DNA from: Promethearchaeota archaeon
GTDB lineage: Archaea; Asgardarchaeota; Lokiarchaeia; Sigynarchaeales; SOKP01
Length of the DNA stretch: 17,652 nucleotides
Reading direction: 5' to 3'
Assembly: GCA_019058515.1 (NCBI GenBank)
Contig: JAHPYY010000197.1
Coordinates: forward strand, 1 to 17,652
This document shows positions 7,578 to 14,327 of this stretch, piece by piece; position 1 is the first letter of the stretch; the number at the start of each line of letters is the position of its first letter. Position numbers and translations under genes: made by a program. The notes under the pieces were generated by a model. It saw nothing but the letters and a program-made list of their open reading frames with translations, was not told the origin of the DNA and ran no database searches.

Positions 7578-8190
7578 TTAGACATTAATAAAATTTACTC
7601 TAACGGGATCTGTAATTTCTCGATGTATTAATAATTCATTAACAATCTCTTGATTCTCTGCTCTTTAAGGGAAACATAAATTGGGGAAAAATACTAATAA
7701 ATAGAGCCAACACATCATAAAGTAAGATTGTTCCAAGGCATATCCCTAAAATCGCTTAAAGAGTTTGTATAACATTGGGTACATAAACTGTATATGTCAA
7801 AATGTAAGCTGCTAAGGTCGCTCCTATTCCCCTAGCTGCTTTCGAAATAAACATATTTAAGGAGGAGATTGCATCTTCGGTTCTGTATCCTTGCTTCTAT
7901 ACAATATAACCTACATTATACGCAAATATCACATGTAAAGTAACTGGTAAGGTAACAAATCCAATTCCCATTATGAATAAGGCAACAAATATCATACGAT
8001 TAGACTTAAGCGAACTAATATAATGAAGACTCGTAATCCTCCTAATATGATTAATCCGATGACGGATAATGATTTTTTTCCAATTTTGTTTGAAATTGGA
8101 TAAGCGATTATCGTGCCATTGACAATTTCAGTCATATAAGCAGCAATCGCAACTGCATAATTTGTCGTTGAAAAAAATCCCTTAAAAAGA
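7578..8190 (-). pseudogene. C-terminal remnant of a GPH-family (MelB-like) sugar:cation symporter
   Basis: Conceptual translation of the minus strand gives a GPH/MFS C-terminal half split over several frames. From about 8189 it reads LFKGFF, then the cytoplasmic loop motif SNKIGKKS, to a stop near 7992. In another frame it resumes at MIFVALFIMGIG, passes a TAG near 7897, then gives the diagnostic GPH motif GYRTEDAISSLNMFISK and the following helix. After a TAA near 7756 it continues, and shifts frame again at about 7667 into a hydrophilic tail (AENQEIVNELLIHREIT) ending with TAA at 7578. At least two frameshifts and two nonsense codons make it non-functional. The part upstream of helix 7 is missing. 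It may be the other half of the plus-strand remnant at 8310-9206 or a second copy. Confidence 0.75.
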
Positions 8191-8309
8191 ATTGATCAAT
8201 CTTGTGAGAATAAGAATAAATCCTTCTCAATTTAAATATTCTGTTGTAAACTTTTAATAAAGATAAAAGTGAAATGTATTCAATTTAAATTAGTTCAAAG
8301 TGAAATAAA
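8191..8309 (+). promoter_or_regulatory. AT-rich intergenic region between two symporter remnants
   Basis: This very AT-rich stretch holds no gene. On the plus strand a TATA-like AACTTTTAATAAAG (about 8252-8266) lies about 45 bp before the ATG at 8310 and could have been the promoter of the plus-strand symporter. No ribosome binding site is evident. Confidence 0.3.
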
Positions 8310-9206
8310 ATGAGAGAATCTGAATCTCAATCAGAAAAGTTTTCCCATAAATATGCTACTTCTTATAGTATTGCGCAATTGTCTGATATAACTGCCTATC
8401 AAACCTTCACATTTCTGGTCTTTACCTTTTATTTCGCTAATTGGCATTAGAATTGAATTAATTGTTACAGGTTTTCTAATCTGGGCTTTATGGAACAGTT
8501 TCAATGATTCTATTATTGGATATGTATCTGACAAGACTCATACCAAATGGGGACGGCGCAAGGTTTATATCATGATTGCATTAGTTCCATTAGCAATTCT
8601 TGTTTTACTCTTATTTACTCCTCCTTTGGCTTTTGGGATTGCAAGTGAAACGCTCAATTTTGTTTACTTCCTTATCATCATAATGTGTTTCGAATTGTTC
8701 TTCACGATATATGATGTAAACTTTACGGCACTATTCCCGGAATTATTTCTCTCCGTGGAAGAACGAACTAAAGCAAATAATGTAAGACAGGCATTTGCGA
8801 TTGTAGGGTTAATCATGGCGTTCGTATTACCCGGTTTATTTATCTCAGACTATTCAAATCCGGCAAATTTACCTCAATATCAAATTTTTGGAATTATCAT
8901 TGCTATTATTATAATTGTTCCCGGTGCTCTATTTTTAAAATTTTCGCCGAATGAAAAATCTGAATTCGGTGAAGATTATAAAGAAACTCCCGGATTTATA
9001 GAGTCCCTAAAACATGCTTTAAAAGTAAATCTTTCGCATGGTATATCCCGGCAGAAGTCGCGAATTGGTTTGTTTATGGAATGTTGCCAGCTATTGTGCC
9101 CCTCTACGGCAAGTTTGTTTTAGGTATCTCAGATACGCTCCTCTTATCTTTATTATTAGGTTTGAGAGTGCTATTACTTAAATTACTCTTAAATGCTCTG
9201 AATTAA
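8310..9206 (+). pseudogene. N-terminal remnant of a GPH-family (MelB-like) sugar:cation symporter
   Basis: From the ATG at 8310 the product reads a polar start and helix 1 (KYATSYSIAQLSDITAYQ), then meets a stop just after 8440. Shifting frame there restores the family sequence: a helix with LIWALWNSFNDSIIGYVSD and the hallmark GPH loop THTKWGRRK. This continues to about 9022, where a second shift restores KSFAWYIPAEVANWFVYGML and YGKFVLGI. The spacing fits a 2-nt deletion at about 8438-8442 and a 1-nt deletion at about 9024-9027. Homology ends near LLLGL (about 9163); the last codons before TAA at 9204-9206 run through the end of fwdA on the other strand. Only about 290 of the expected 450-500 residues remain. 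The gene is broken and truncated; sequencing error could explain the shifts but not the truncation. Confidence 0.8.
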
Positions 9207-10854
9207 GCGGTACTTTATAGTTATCGTAAAATAACGAGTTGTATTTTTCGAAATAACTGACTTTTCTTGATAAACTTAGATTAGATATATCAATGTCTTT
9301 TATTTCTTGAGATACATATATTTTTCCACTCAAAGAGCTATCAGTATGATTTTTGTTTTTTACGACCTGCCCCGATTTAAGAACGTATTCAAGTGCAGAT
9401 AATGCTCTTACTACTTTATCGTATTCTTTTTCGAAATCGATATCGTTAACATTAATATCTAACACATTTAAATCTCCATCTGCGTTTGGTCCAAGATTTC
9501 CTTTGATCTTTCCTATACCAAGAGATTTAGCAGGAGACGCTCGAGATATGACGACAAAATCGTTGAATGTTAAGTTATTTTCCAAATTTTGAAGTGTAGT
9601 AGATGATTTGAATTCGTCGCTCATATCTTCCATGTACTTATTTCGCGCTTCAGAACTCATTAACCAACTCCCAATCTTTGCCACATTAGTAATATTTCCG
9701 TAATTTGGAAAATTAAGAGAGAGTTGGACTTGCCATTTATTCTTAGCTTTGATTGCAAGTTCAATCGCATTTGCCCAGTAAACGCAATGAGTTTTATTAC
9801 TTTTGGAAAACACTCTAATTGACGCAAAAAAATCACCTTCTGATTCTATAGCCGATGTAACTAAAGGAGATAGGAGGTTGTTACTTCTATGCTCTTGTTG
9901 AATTAAATGGCGGTCTGAAGTTATGATTGGATTTATGTCATCAAATCCGATAAATCCCAAATCTAAATCGAATCTTTCATCAGAGTTAATTAGATTTAAT
10001 TGAGCGGTAGTATCTCCATCCCTATTAAGCGTGGAAGCGTGAGCGATGTGCAATAGTTGCTGACGAGATGTAAGAGTTTCTTCCGAATCAACTATTCTCG
10101 AAGGAAGTTCTTTAACTTTTTCAGTTATTTCAGCTAAATTATTCTTAGCAACATCTGTTTCGTATCCTTCTATGTGAGCGTGTAGTGAATGAGGTAAATT
10201 AAGGTGCTCTACGGCTTTTGTTAAGGAAATGTAAACATCTAAAGGTGAAAAATTATAAAGTCTTCCTTGACTTGAAATTCCTTTTCTAAGGGATTTTAAG
10301 TTCCAATCTTCGTTTTCAAATGGATTGTAAACTTTTATGCCAAACGCGTTCGTCTTTTTCAAAAGATCGCTTAGGAAGATTGCAATATCCTCTGTTTTAT
10401 GTCTTTGGTACTCCAGATCTAGCATCCATAGATTACTCGTGTTGAGTAAAAAAGCTTTATCTAACACGGGCAAGTTTTTAAGATTAAATACGGTTTGGTT
10501 TGCTAAAGAAGGGAATACATTTGCCTCGGTGACAAATGTATAACCCATTTTGATGTAATTTTGTGCAATAGCGTTTAAAGTCAGATTATTCCAATATGAT
10601 TTGAATTTTTCGTAATTTACGCCTAATAATCTTACCCAATTTAACTGAGGTGTTGCGATGTGGCAATGAATATCAATCCCTGCTGGAATTATGGTCTTGT
10701 CTTGCGCGTTTATCTCTTTTACCTGATTTTCGCTCGAAAATTTCTCGACGATTATACCATTCTCTATTAGTATGTCTTTGACTTCCCCATTGATATTATT
10801 AATAGGATCGTAAACATGTCCGTTTTTTACAATTATCTTGCTCATACTATTCAC
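9178..10854 (-). CDS. fwdA: Formylmethanofuran dehydrogenase subunit A-like amidohydrolase, divergent active site
   Basis: FwdA is the metal-dependent amidohydrolase that exchanges formate and formyl-methanofuran in the Fwd complex, the CO2-fixing entry step of the archaeal methyl branch. The 558 residues are near full family length. Visible features are the HxH metal motif (DIHCHIA, H63/H65), the Lys of GIKVYNPFE (K174, position of the carboxylated Lys), LPHSLHAH (H225/H227), LLHIAH (H269/H272), and the segment YWANAIELAI ... WQVQLS that precedes the last motif. There the family TDHPN motif is LNFPN (residues 380-384), so the usual metal-binding/catalytic Asp is Asn and the next His is Phe. 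The start at 10854 is GTG; the ATG at 10845, with GAGTG just upstream, starts MSKIIVKNGHVYD and is more likely. It follows fwdD by 5-14 bp. No fwdC and no T-rich terminator follow; a truncated symporter abuts the stop codon. Confidence 0.9.
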   Translation of the reverse strand: MNSMSKIIVKNGHVYDPINNINGEVKDILIENGIIVEKFSSENQVKEINAQDKTIIPAGIDIHCHIATPQLNWVRLLGVNYEKFKSYWNNLTLNAIAQNYIKMGYTFVTEANVFPSLANQTVFNLKNLPVLDKAFLLNTSNLWMLDLEYQRHKTEDIAIFLSDLLKKTNAFGIKVYNPFENEDWNLKSLRKGISSQGRLYNFSPLDVYISLTKAVEHLNLPHSLHAHIEGYETDVAKNNLAEITEKVKELPSRIVDSEETLTSRQQLLHIAHASTLNRDGDTTAQLNLINSDERFDLDLGFIGFDDINPIITSDRHLIQQEHRSNNLLSPLVTSAIESEGDFFASIRVFSKSNKTHCVYWANAIELAIKAKNKWQVQLSLNFPNYGNITNVAKIGSWLMSSEARNKYMEDMSDEFKSSTTLQNLENNLTFNDFVVISRASPAKSLGIGKIKGNLGPNADGDLNVLDINVNDIDFEKEYDKVVRALSALEYVLKSGQVVKNKNHTDSSLSGKIYVSQEIKDIDISNLSLSRKVSYFEKYNSLFYDNYKVPLNSEHLRVI

Positions 10855-10859
10855 TCTGG

Positions 10860-11246
10860 TTATTTTCGTTGAAATTTTGATATTAATTCAGAATAAGTTA
10901 ATACGGGGGTACTAGTAGGCTCTACTTCTACTTCAATGTTCTTGTAAGTCAACTGATCGTTTTCTATCCCCGTAATTTGGTTTGCCCAAATAGACACAGG
11001 AATTATCAACATATGTTCGGGAACCTCTTGTTTTTTTTGGCTATACAATACCACCTCACCGTATTTTCCCCTAATATGTAGATTTAAACCTTCCTTCAAT
11101 CCTAGAGCTGAGAAATCATTGGGATTTAGAAAGCACATGGCAAGATTTTTGTGAATCTCTTTGTAATCTCCAAACGCGTATTCTTTAGCTTGGTCAAAAT
11201 CCACCATTCTAACAGTGCTAGCAATTAAATTCAAATTATTTCTCAC
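10860..11246 (-). CDS. fwdD: Formylmethanofuran dehydrogenase subunit D (molybdopterin dinucleotide-binding)
   Basis: This small subunit (128 residues) forms the C-terminal molybdopterin-dinucleotide-binding barrel that completes FwdB. Recognisable features are the segment around NLAMCFLNPNDFSALGL (about 34-50), the GKYGEVVL strand, the motif IIPVSIWANQITG (equivalent of the family IPMGPWAN) and the closing VEVEPT plus V-L-T-Y-S-E-L tail. The start is GTG at 11246, inside the last codons of fwdB (11-bp overlap), which points to translational coupling. It acts in the cytoplasm as part of the FwdBD catalytic unit. Confidence 0.9.
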   Translation of the reverse strand: MRNNLNLIASTVRMVDFDQAKEYAFGDYKEIHKNLAMCFLNPNDFSALGLKEGLNLHIRGKYGEVVLYSQKKQEVPEHMLIIPVSIWANQITGIENDQLTYKNIEVEVEPTSTPVLTYSELISKFQRK

Positions 11247-12546
11247 CCTTCTTTTCCAGTAATTTTGTGTTTAAATTTTGTAGTAATTCATAATCAGAGG
11301 GTATACCGCTAGGAGGGTTAATGATCTTTTTTAGGAACACAGGAACATTATCCAATCGAATGGCTAACCCTTCGGTTTCTATTCCGGTAATCGCAGTGGG
11401 GAGCACTACATCAGCTAATTCAGTTGTAGCTGAGCGTTTGTTGTCAACTACGATAATCGGATTGTTAGAAAGCTTAGAGCTTAAGAGTGAAGGTAAGTGG
11501 GAAATTGGATCTGTACCAACTACCAATAGACTGTCGAAATCGTCTCGAAGCAAAGATATAGCATAATCACGTTTATCTTTAACGAGTTCTCCGTTTTCAA
11601 ACTCGATGTTATGATTACTTCCGGTTAGATTTAACGCAACATGCTCAAATCCCATCATGTTATAATGACCTCCCATAAGCATAACAGAAATACGCCCTTT
11701 TTGCTGTTTCTCGTTAATCATATGTACTAAATTTAGCAATTCTTCTATAACATTATTATCAGGACTTGTCCTAAGAATCCCTTGTCCTATAATAATCACT
11801 ATATTTTCCGATTCGCTCAGATTAATTAATAGTCGTTTCATGTCTTCTTTGTCTAATCCTGAAATCCCTCCAGAAGGAAATCCTTGAGGATTACAACACT
11901 CTTCTTGAAGAGCTTTGATCAATTCAAGATCGGAGCCTGGCGTTATGTTTAAAGCAATATCCCGTACACCCATAACATTAAAAGAAGATGTTTTTACCGG
12001 GTCAATGATAATTAAGGTCCGGATTTCCCTTCCGGTCATTCTAAACTTCCCTCGGGTAAATAAAGTCTTATTTAGCAACCTTGGGATTGATTCTGCAGGG
12101 TTAGCGCCCCATAATATGATTAGATCGGTCTTATTTACGATCTCAGTAATTGTGGTAAGCGTGATGCCTTTTTCCCTGACGATATTAAGCACTTGGCCTT
12201 GACATATGGATGAATTTGAATCGATAATAGCATGAATATTTTTTGCAAGTTTCAACGCTTCTGCCTGAGCTTCACAAGAGGAAGTTGATAAACCGTAAAT
12301 TAAAGGTTTTTGAGAATCATTTAGAATTTCCATAGTTTTGTTAAGAGCTTCATCCCAAGGTGCCTTTTCTAATTTTCCAGCGTTCCGTATCATTGGTGTC
12401 GTTATTCTATTTTTGGCTGTTACCTGAGAAAACCGTTCATATCCCTTTAAACAAGCGCCATAAATATCGACTATAAAGAGCCCATCTGTGTTAACCAATA
12501 AATCATCACATAGTAGTGAACATCCCGAACAAGGATATCGTTTCAT
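11236..12546 (-). CDS. fwdB: Formylmethanofuran dehydrogenase subunit B (Mo/W catalytic subunit), His-to-Gln variant
   Basis: This catalytic subunit carries one [4Fe-4S] cluster and a bis-molybdopterin Mo or W centre and reduces CO2 to formate in the family. It is 436 residues, the normal length. N-terminal cluster cysteines are C6, C9, C13 and C32 (CSGCSLLC ... GACLKG). The likely metal ligand is C115 in SSICQGQ; known methanogen FwdB proteins have Cys-His-Gly-Pro here, so the residue after the Cys is Gln instead of His. Pterin-binding segments such as LWGANPAES, IIIDPVKTSS and VVGTDPISHLPS are preserved, as is TAITGIETEGLAIRLDNVP near the end. The ATG at 12546 has GAGATG at 12559-12554. It lies 25 bp after the Fe-S protein gene and overlaps fwdD. 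Cys rather than Ser/Sec at the metal position keeps it with redox-active FwdB, unlike the inactive bacterial FhcB. Confidence 0.92.
   Translation of the reverse strand: MKRYPCSGCSLLCDDLLVNTDGLFIVDIYGACLKGYERFSQVTAKNRITTPMIRNAGKLEKAPWDEALNKTMEILNDSQKPLIYGLSTSSCEAQAEALKLAKNIHAIIDSNSSICQGQVLNIVREKGITLTTITEIVNKTDLIILWGANPAESIPRLLNKTLFTRGKFRMTGREIRTLIIIDPVKTSSFNVMGVRDIALNITPGSDLELIKALQEECCNPQGFPSGGISGLDKEDMKRLLINLSESENIVIIIGQGILRTSPDNNVIEELLNLVHMINEKQQKGRISVMLMGGHYNMMGFEHVALNLTGSNHNIEFENGELVKDKRDYAISLLRDDFDSLLVVGTDPISHLPSLLSSKLSNNPIIVVDNKRSATTELADVVLPTAITGIETEGLAIRLDNVPVFLKKIINPPSGIPSDYELLQNLNTKLLEKKGEK
12193..12210 (-). other. FwdB metal-site motif with Gln replacing His
   Basis: These codons give S-I-C-Q-G-Q (FwdB residues 113-118). 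From family knowledge the equivalent stretch in methanogen FwdB reads V-C-H-G-P, with the His acting next to the metal-bound Cys. The reading is unambiguous: TGT CAA GGC on the minus strand. Confidence 0.7.
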
Positions 12547-12571
12547 GATATTTCATCTCAAGATTTTATAA

Positions 12572-13057
12572 CTAAACGTATTCTATTTTTATAGCTTCGC
12601 GCGGACAATAGGTTTCGCAAACCCTACATTCCCGTTCTCTACCTTCCGCTTCAAGTCTACGACAGTGTTTAATGTTAAGCAATTCACATTTTCCTTTTTT
12701 AACTTGAAATAATTGGTGAGATTCCGGGGGGTAATTGGGAGCTTTTCCGCTTAAAGTTGGAGGACAATATCTTGCATTTACGGGACAAACTGTAACACAA
12801 ATACCACATCCGTCGCAAGAATCTTCGTCTACATTTATCTTAAGCTCCTTTTCCTTACCTTCTTCTGAACCTATTAATTCCTTAAGGTTATCGTACTGTT
12901 TCTTGTACTTGGGTTCAAGCAGAGGGGTGCAATCGTCGATTTTAACTTTGCCTTGTAACAAATCTAGGGCAAAGGCCATACAGGTTGGTTTTCCGCACTT
13001 TTTACAATTAGTTTTTGGTAAAAATTTGTACAATTCCATAAAATTTTGAACGGGCAT
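12572..13057 (-). CDS. Fes-domain / dicluster ferredoxin-like Fe-S protein of the fwd operon
   Basis: This 161-residue protein probably carries electrons to or from the Fwd-like complex. The N-terminal part matches the Fes [4Fe-4S] domain found in CODH/ACS gamma subunits and RnfB: C18, C21, C26 and C43 in NCKKCGKPTCMAFA ... DDC. After a charged linker comes a classic ferredoxin motif CDGCGICVTVCP (C81, C84, C87, C91), with an extra C98. A second, spread-out set follows (C124, C132, C144, C147, C151), ending ECRVCETYCP, so three clusters are likely. It is the first gene of the operon, with GGAG at 13065-13062 before the ATG at 13057. Known Fwd complexes use FwdF and FwdG polyferredoxin subunits; neither is here, so this protein may replace them. 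That replacement is an inference from position and cysteine content. Confidence 0.82.
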   Translation of the reverse strand: MPVQNFMELYKFLPKTNCKKCGKPTCMAFALDLLQGKVKIDDCTPLLEPKYKKQYDNLKELIGSEEGKEKELKINVDEDSCDGCGICVTVCPVNARYCPPTLSGKAPNYPPESHQLFQVKKGKCELLNIKHCRRLEAEGRERECRVCETYCPREAIKIEYV

Positions 13058-13162
13058 TTTTCTCCTATGACCTTTATTTATCTCGTAAGGTTTACTAACT
13101 AACTAATTGATGTAAAGATGGTTCTTTAATAAGTACCACGATAATATATCAAAAATTATTTG

Positions 13163-13181
13163 GTATTTTAATATAAAATAC
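13163..13181. promoter_or_regulatory. Palindrome upstream of the fwd operon
   Basis: GTATTTTA-ATA-TAAAATAC is a perfect inverted repeat with 8-bp arms and a 3-bp centre, 106 bp upstream of the Fe-S protein start. It includes a TATA-like sequence, so it could be a regulator site over the operon promoter. AT-rich DNA makes chance palindromes easier, so confidence is modest. Confidence 0.35.
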
Positions 13182-13223
13182 TAAAGCTGGTTTAGGTAAT
13201 TGTAATTTTGTTCTATGCCATAC

Positions 13224-13361
13224 CGAAAAGCTTTTTTATCCAATCTGTAATAAATTTGTTTTATGTCTAAACTCGCTTTAGATTCAGGAGCTTGTCCGAC
13301 CTCCGTTTTCGTAAACGACACTGTTTCTCGTAATGTTTATCGAAAGGAATTTGATCTATAA
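13224..13361 (+). other. Possible leaderless microprotein gene or small structured RNA
   Basis: A good archaeal promoter match (BRE-like CGAAAAG at 13224-13230 followed by CTTTTTTATC) predicts transcription start near 13260. An ATG lies at 13263, opening a 32-codon frame that ends with TAA at 13359-13361. Its product begins MSKLALDSGACPTSVFVND and resembles nothing I know. The same DNA is less AT-rich than its flanks and holds two small hairpins, CTAAA/TTTAG (13267-13281) and CGTTT/AAACG (13304-13317), so a short RNA is an alternative. A run of T at 13392-13397 could end it before it reads antisense into the convergent gene. Confidence 0.25.
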
Positions 13362-13413
13362 CCTTGTAAATGGTTTCATTAAGAAAAAAATTTTTTGGGA
13401 TGCTCCTTTTGTT

Positions 13414-13878
13414 TTACCCTCTTCTACCTCGACCGCCACCCGCTCCAGCGCCCCTTCCTAGCCCTTGTCCCATTCCCCCTCCCATTCCTTGATGAGGAGC
13501 CACATTTGCATTTGTTAACTTTTTTAGATTACCCTTCTGATAAAACTCAATGGTTTCTTTAATAGTTAACTTCTTATTTGGGACGGTATATAAGTCAATT
13601 TTTAACTGAGTTAGGGCGCTGAAAGCATTTCCACCTAAAGAACCACATAATACGGTGTTAGCATTATGATTTCCCACAACCTGAGATGCTACAATTCCTG
13701 CTCCTCCCATTTCATCAGGTCCAGGATTATGAACCGTTTTTACTTCAGATATTTCGTTATTTTCGATTGTTACAAAAGTAAATGTCTTACACCTACCAAA
13801 AACCTGACTAAAATTATCGCTTAAACCCCCGTTTGATTCCGAGGGAACAGCGATAATTTCTTTTTTAGGATTTACCAT
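13414..13878 (-). CDS. NifX/NifB-C-terminal-like (dinitrogenase FeMo-cofactor family) protein
   Basis: This 154-residue member of the dinitrogenase iron-molybdenum cofactor biosynthesis family (RNase H-like fold) is of the archaeal MTH1175 kind. The family pattern is visible: an initial strand and SNGGLSDNFSQVFGRCKTF (about 15-33), then VHNPG, GAGIVASQVVGNHNANTVLCG (about 59-79) and the GNAFSALTQLKIDLY segment. The last 26 residues are a Gly/Met/Arg-rich tail, common in archaeal homologues and possibly metal-binding. It is divergent from the Mrp/NBP35 gene 449 bp away and just upstream of the fwd operon on the same strand. Such proteins often occur beside ParA/Mrp-like ATPases and are thought to handle iron or metal clusters; nitrogen fixation is not implied. 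The ATG at 13878 has only a weak AGAGAAG site. Confidence 0.85.
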   Translation of the reverse strand: MVNPKKEIIAVPSESNGGLSDNFSQVFGRCKTFTFVTIENNEISEVKTVHNPGPDEMGGAGIVASQVVGNHNANTVLCGSLGGNAFSALTQLKIDLYTVPNKKLTIKETIEFYQKGNLKKLTNANVAPHQGMGGGMGQGLGRGAGAGGGRGRRG

Positions 13879-14327
13879 AGTTCTTCTCTATTTTTTTTTT
13901 GTAATTTAGTTTTAAGTATACTCGTGCACTTATTACAAACTACTATAATATGATAAAGAAATCTAAGAAATATAAGTTTTCTGAATAATTATCCAAAACA
14001 ACCTAAACTATTGGATTTTTAGAAAAACAATTTTCTTTCTTTATCTATCTTGAATCTTTAATTAAAGCAGAATTATTGAAATTTTCGATAAGGATGTTAG
14101 AAATCTCAATTATCCAATAATTTAAATTGAAAGGAATATTTATTCACAATAGAATTAATTATTATCAATATTAATTTTATAAAGTAGAATTTAGCTTGAA
14201 AAGCAAAAGATAAACTAAACTAAGTTATAGTTCATAAAATATTAGAAATAAATTAATGTATTTATTAGATTTTAATTTAAACAAGAATTATACAGTTTAA
14301 AAATAAATTAGTTAAAAGGAGAACAAA
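13879..14327. promoter_or_regulatory. Divergent promoter region between the NifX-like and Mrp genes
   Basis: This is 449 bp of extremely AT-rich DNA without a gene. It must hold both divergent promoters, but AT richness hides individual TATA boxes. Two direct copies of AATTATCCAA occur at 13987-13996 and 14108-14117 and could be regulator sites. A clear GGAG at 14318-14321 serves the plus-strand gene. Confidence 0.35.

Larger units (their letters stand above)
13058..13413. promoter_or_regulatory. fwd operon leader and small transcription unit region
   Basis: This gap between the Fe-S protein gene and the NifX-like gene holds the Fe-S gene ribosome binding site, a 19-bp palindrome (13163-13181) that may be part of the fwd promoter, and a plus-strand promoter-like element with a 32-codon frame (13224-13361). 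On the minus strand, codons running on in frame from the NifX-like stop read as a Lys/Arg-rich stretch of about 48 residues without a start codon; I see no homology and do not call it. No tRNA is visible. Confidence 0.4.

Noticed and set aside
8331..8534. 67-residue minus-strand frame over the start of the GPH remnant
   Set aside because: It is antisense to a frame with clear GPH homology and has no ribosome binding site or recognisable product.
12735..13049. 104-residue plus-strand frame opposite the Fe-S protein gene
   Set aside because: It is the antisense of cysteine-rich cluster motifs that are clearly coding on the minus strand.
13270..13416. Lys/Arg-rich minus-strand frame continuing after the NifX-like stop codon
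   Set aside because: It has no ATG, GTG or TTG start in frame and no homology I recognise; probably chance.
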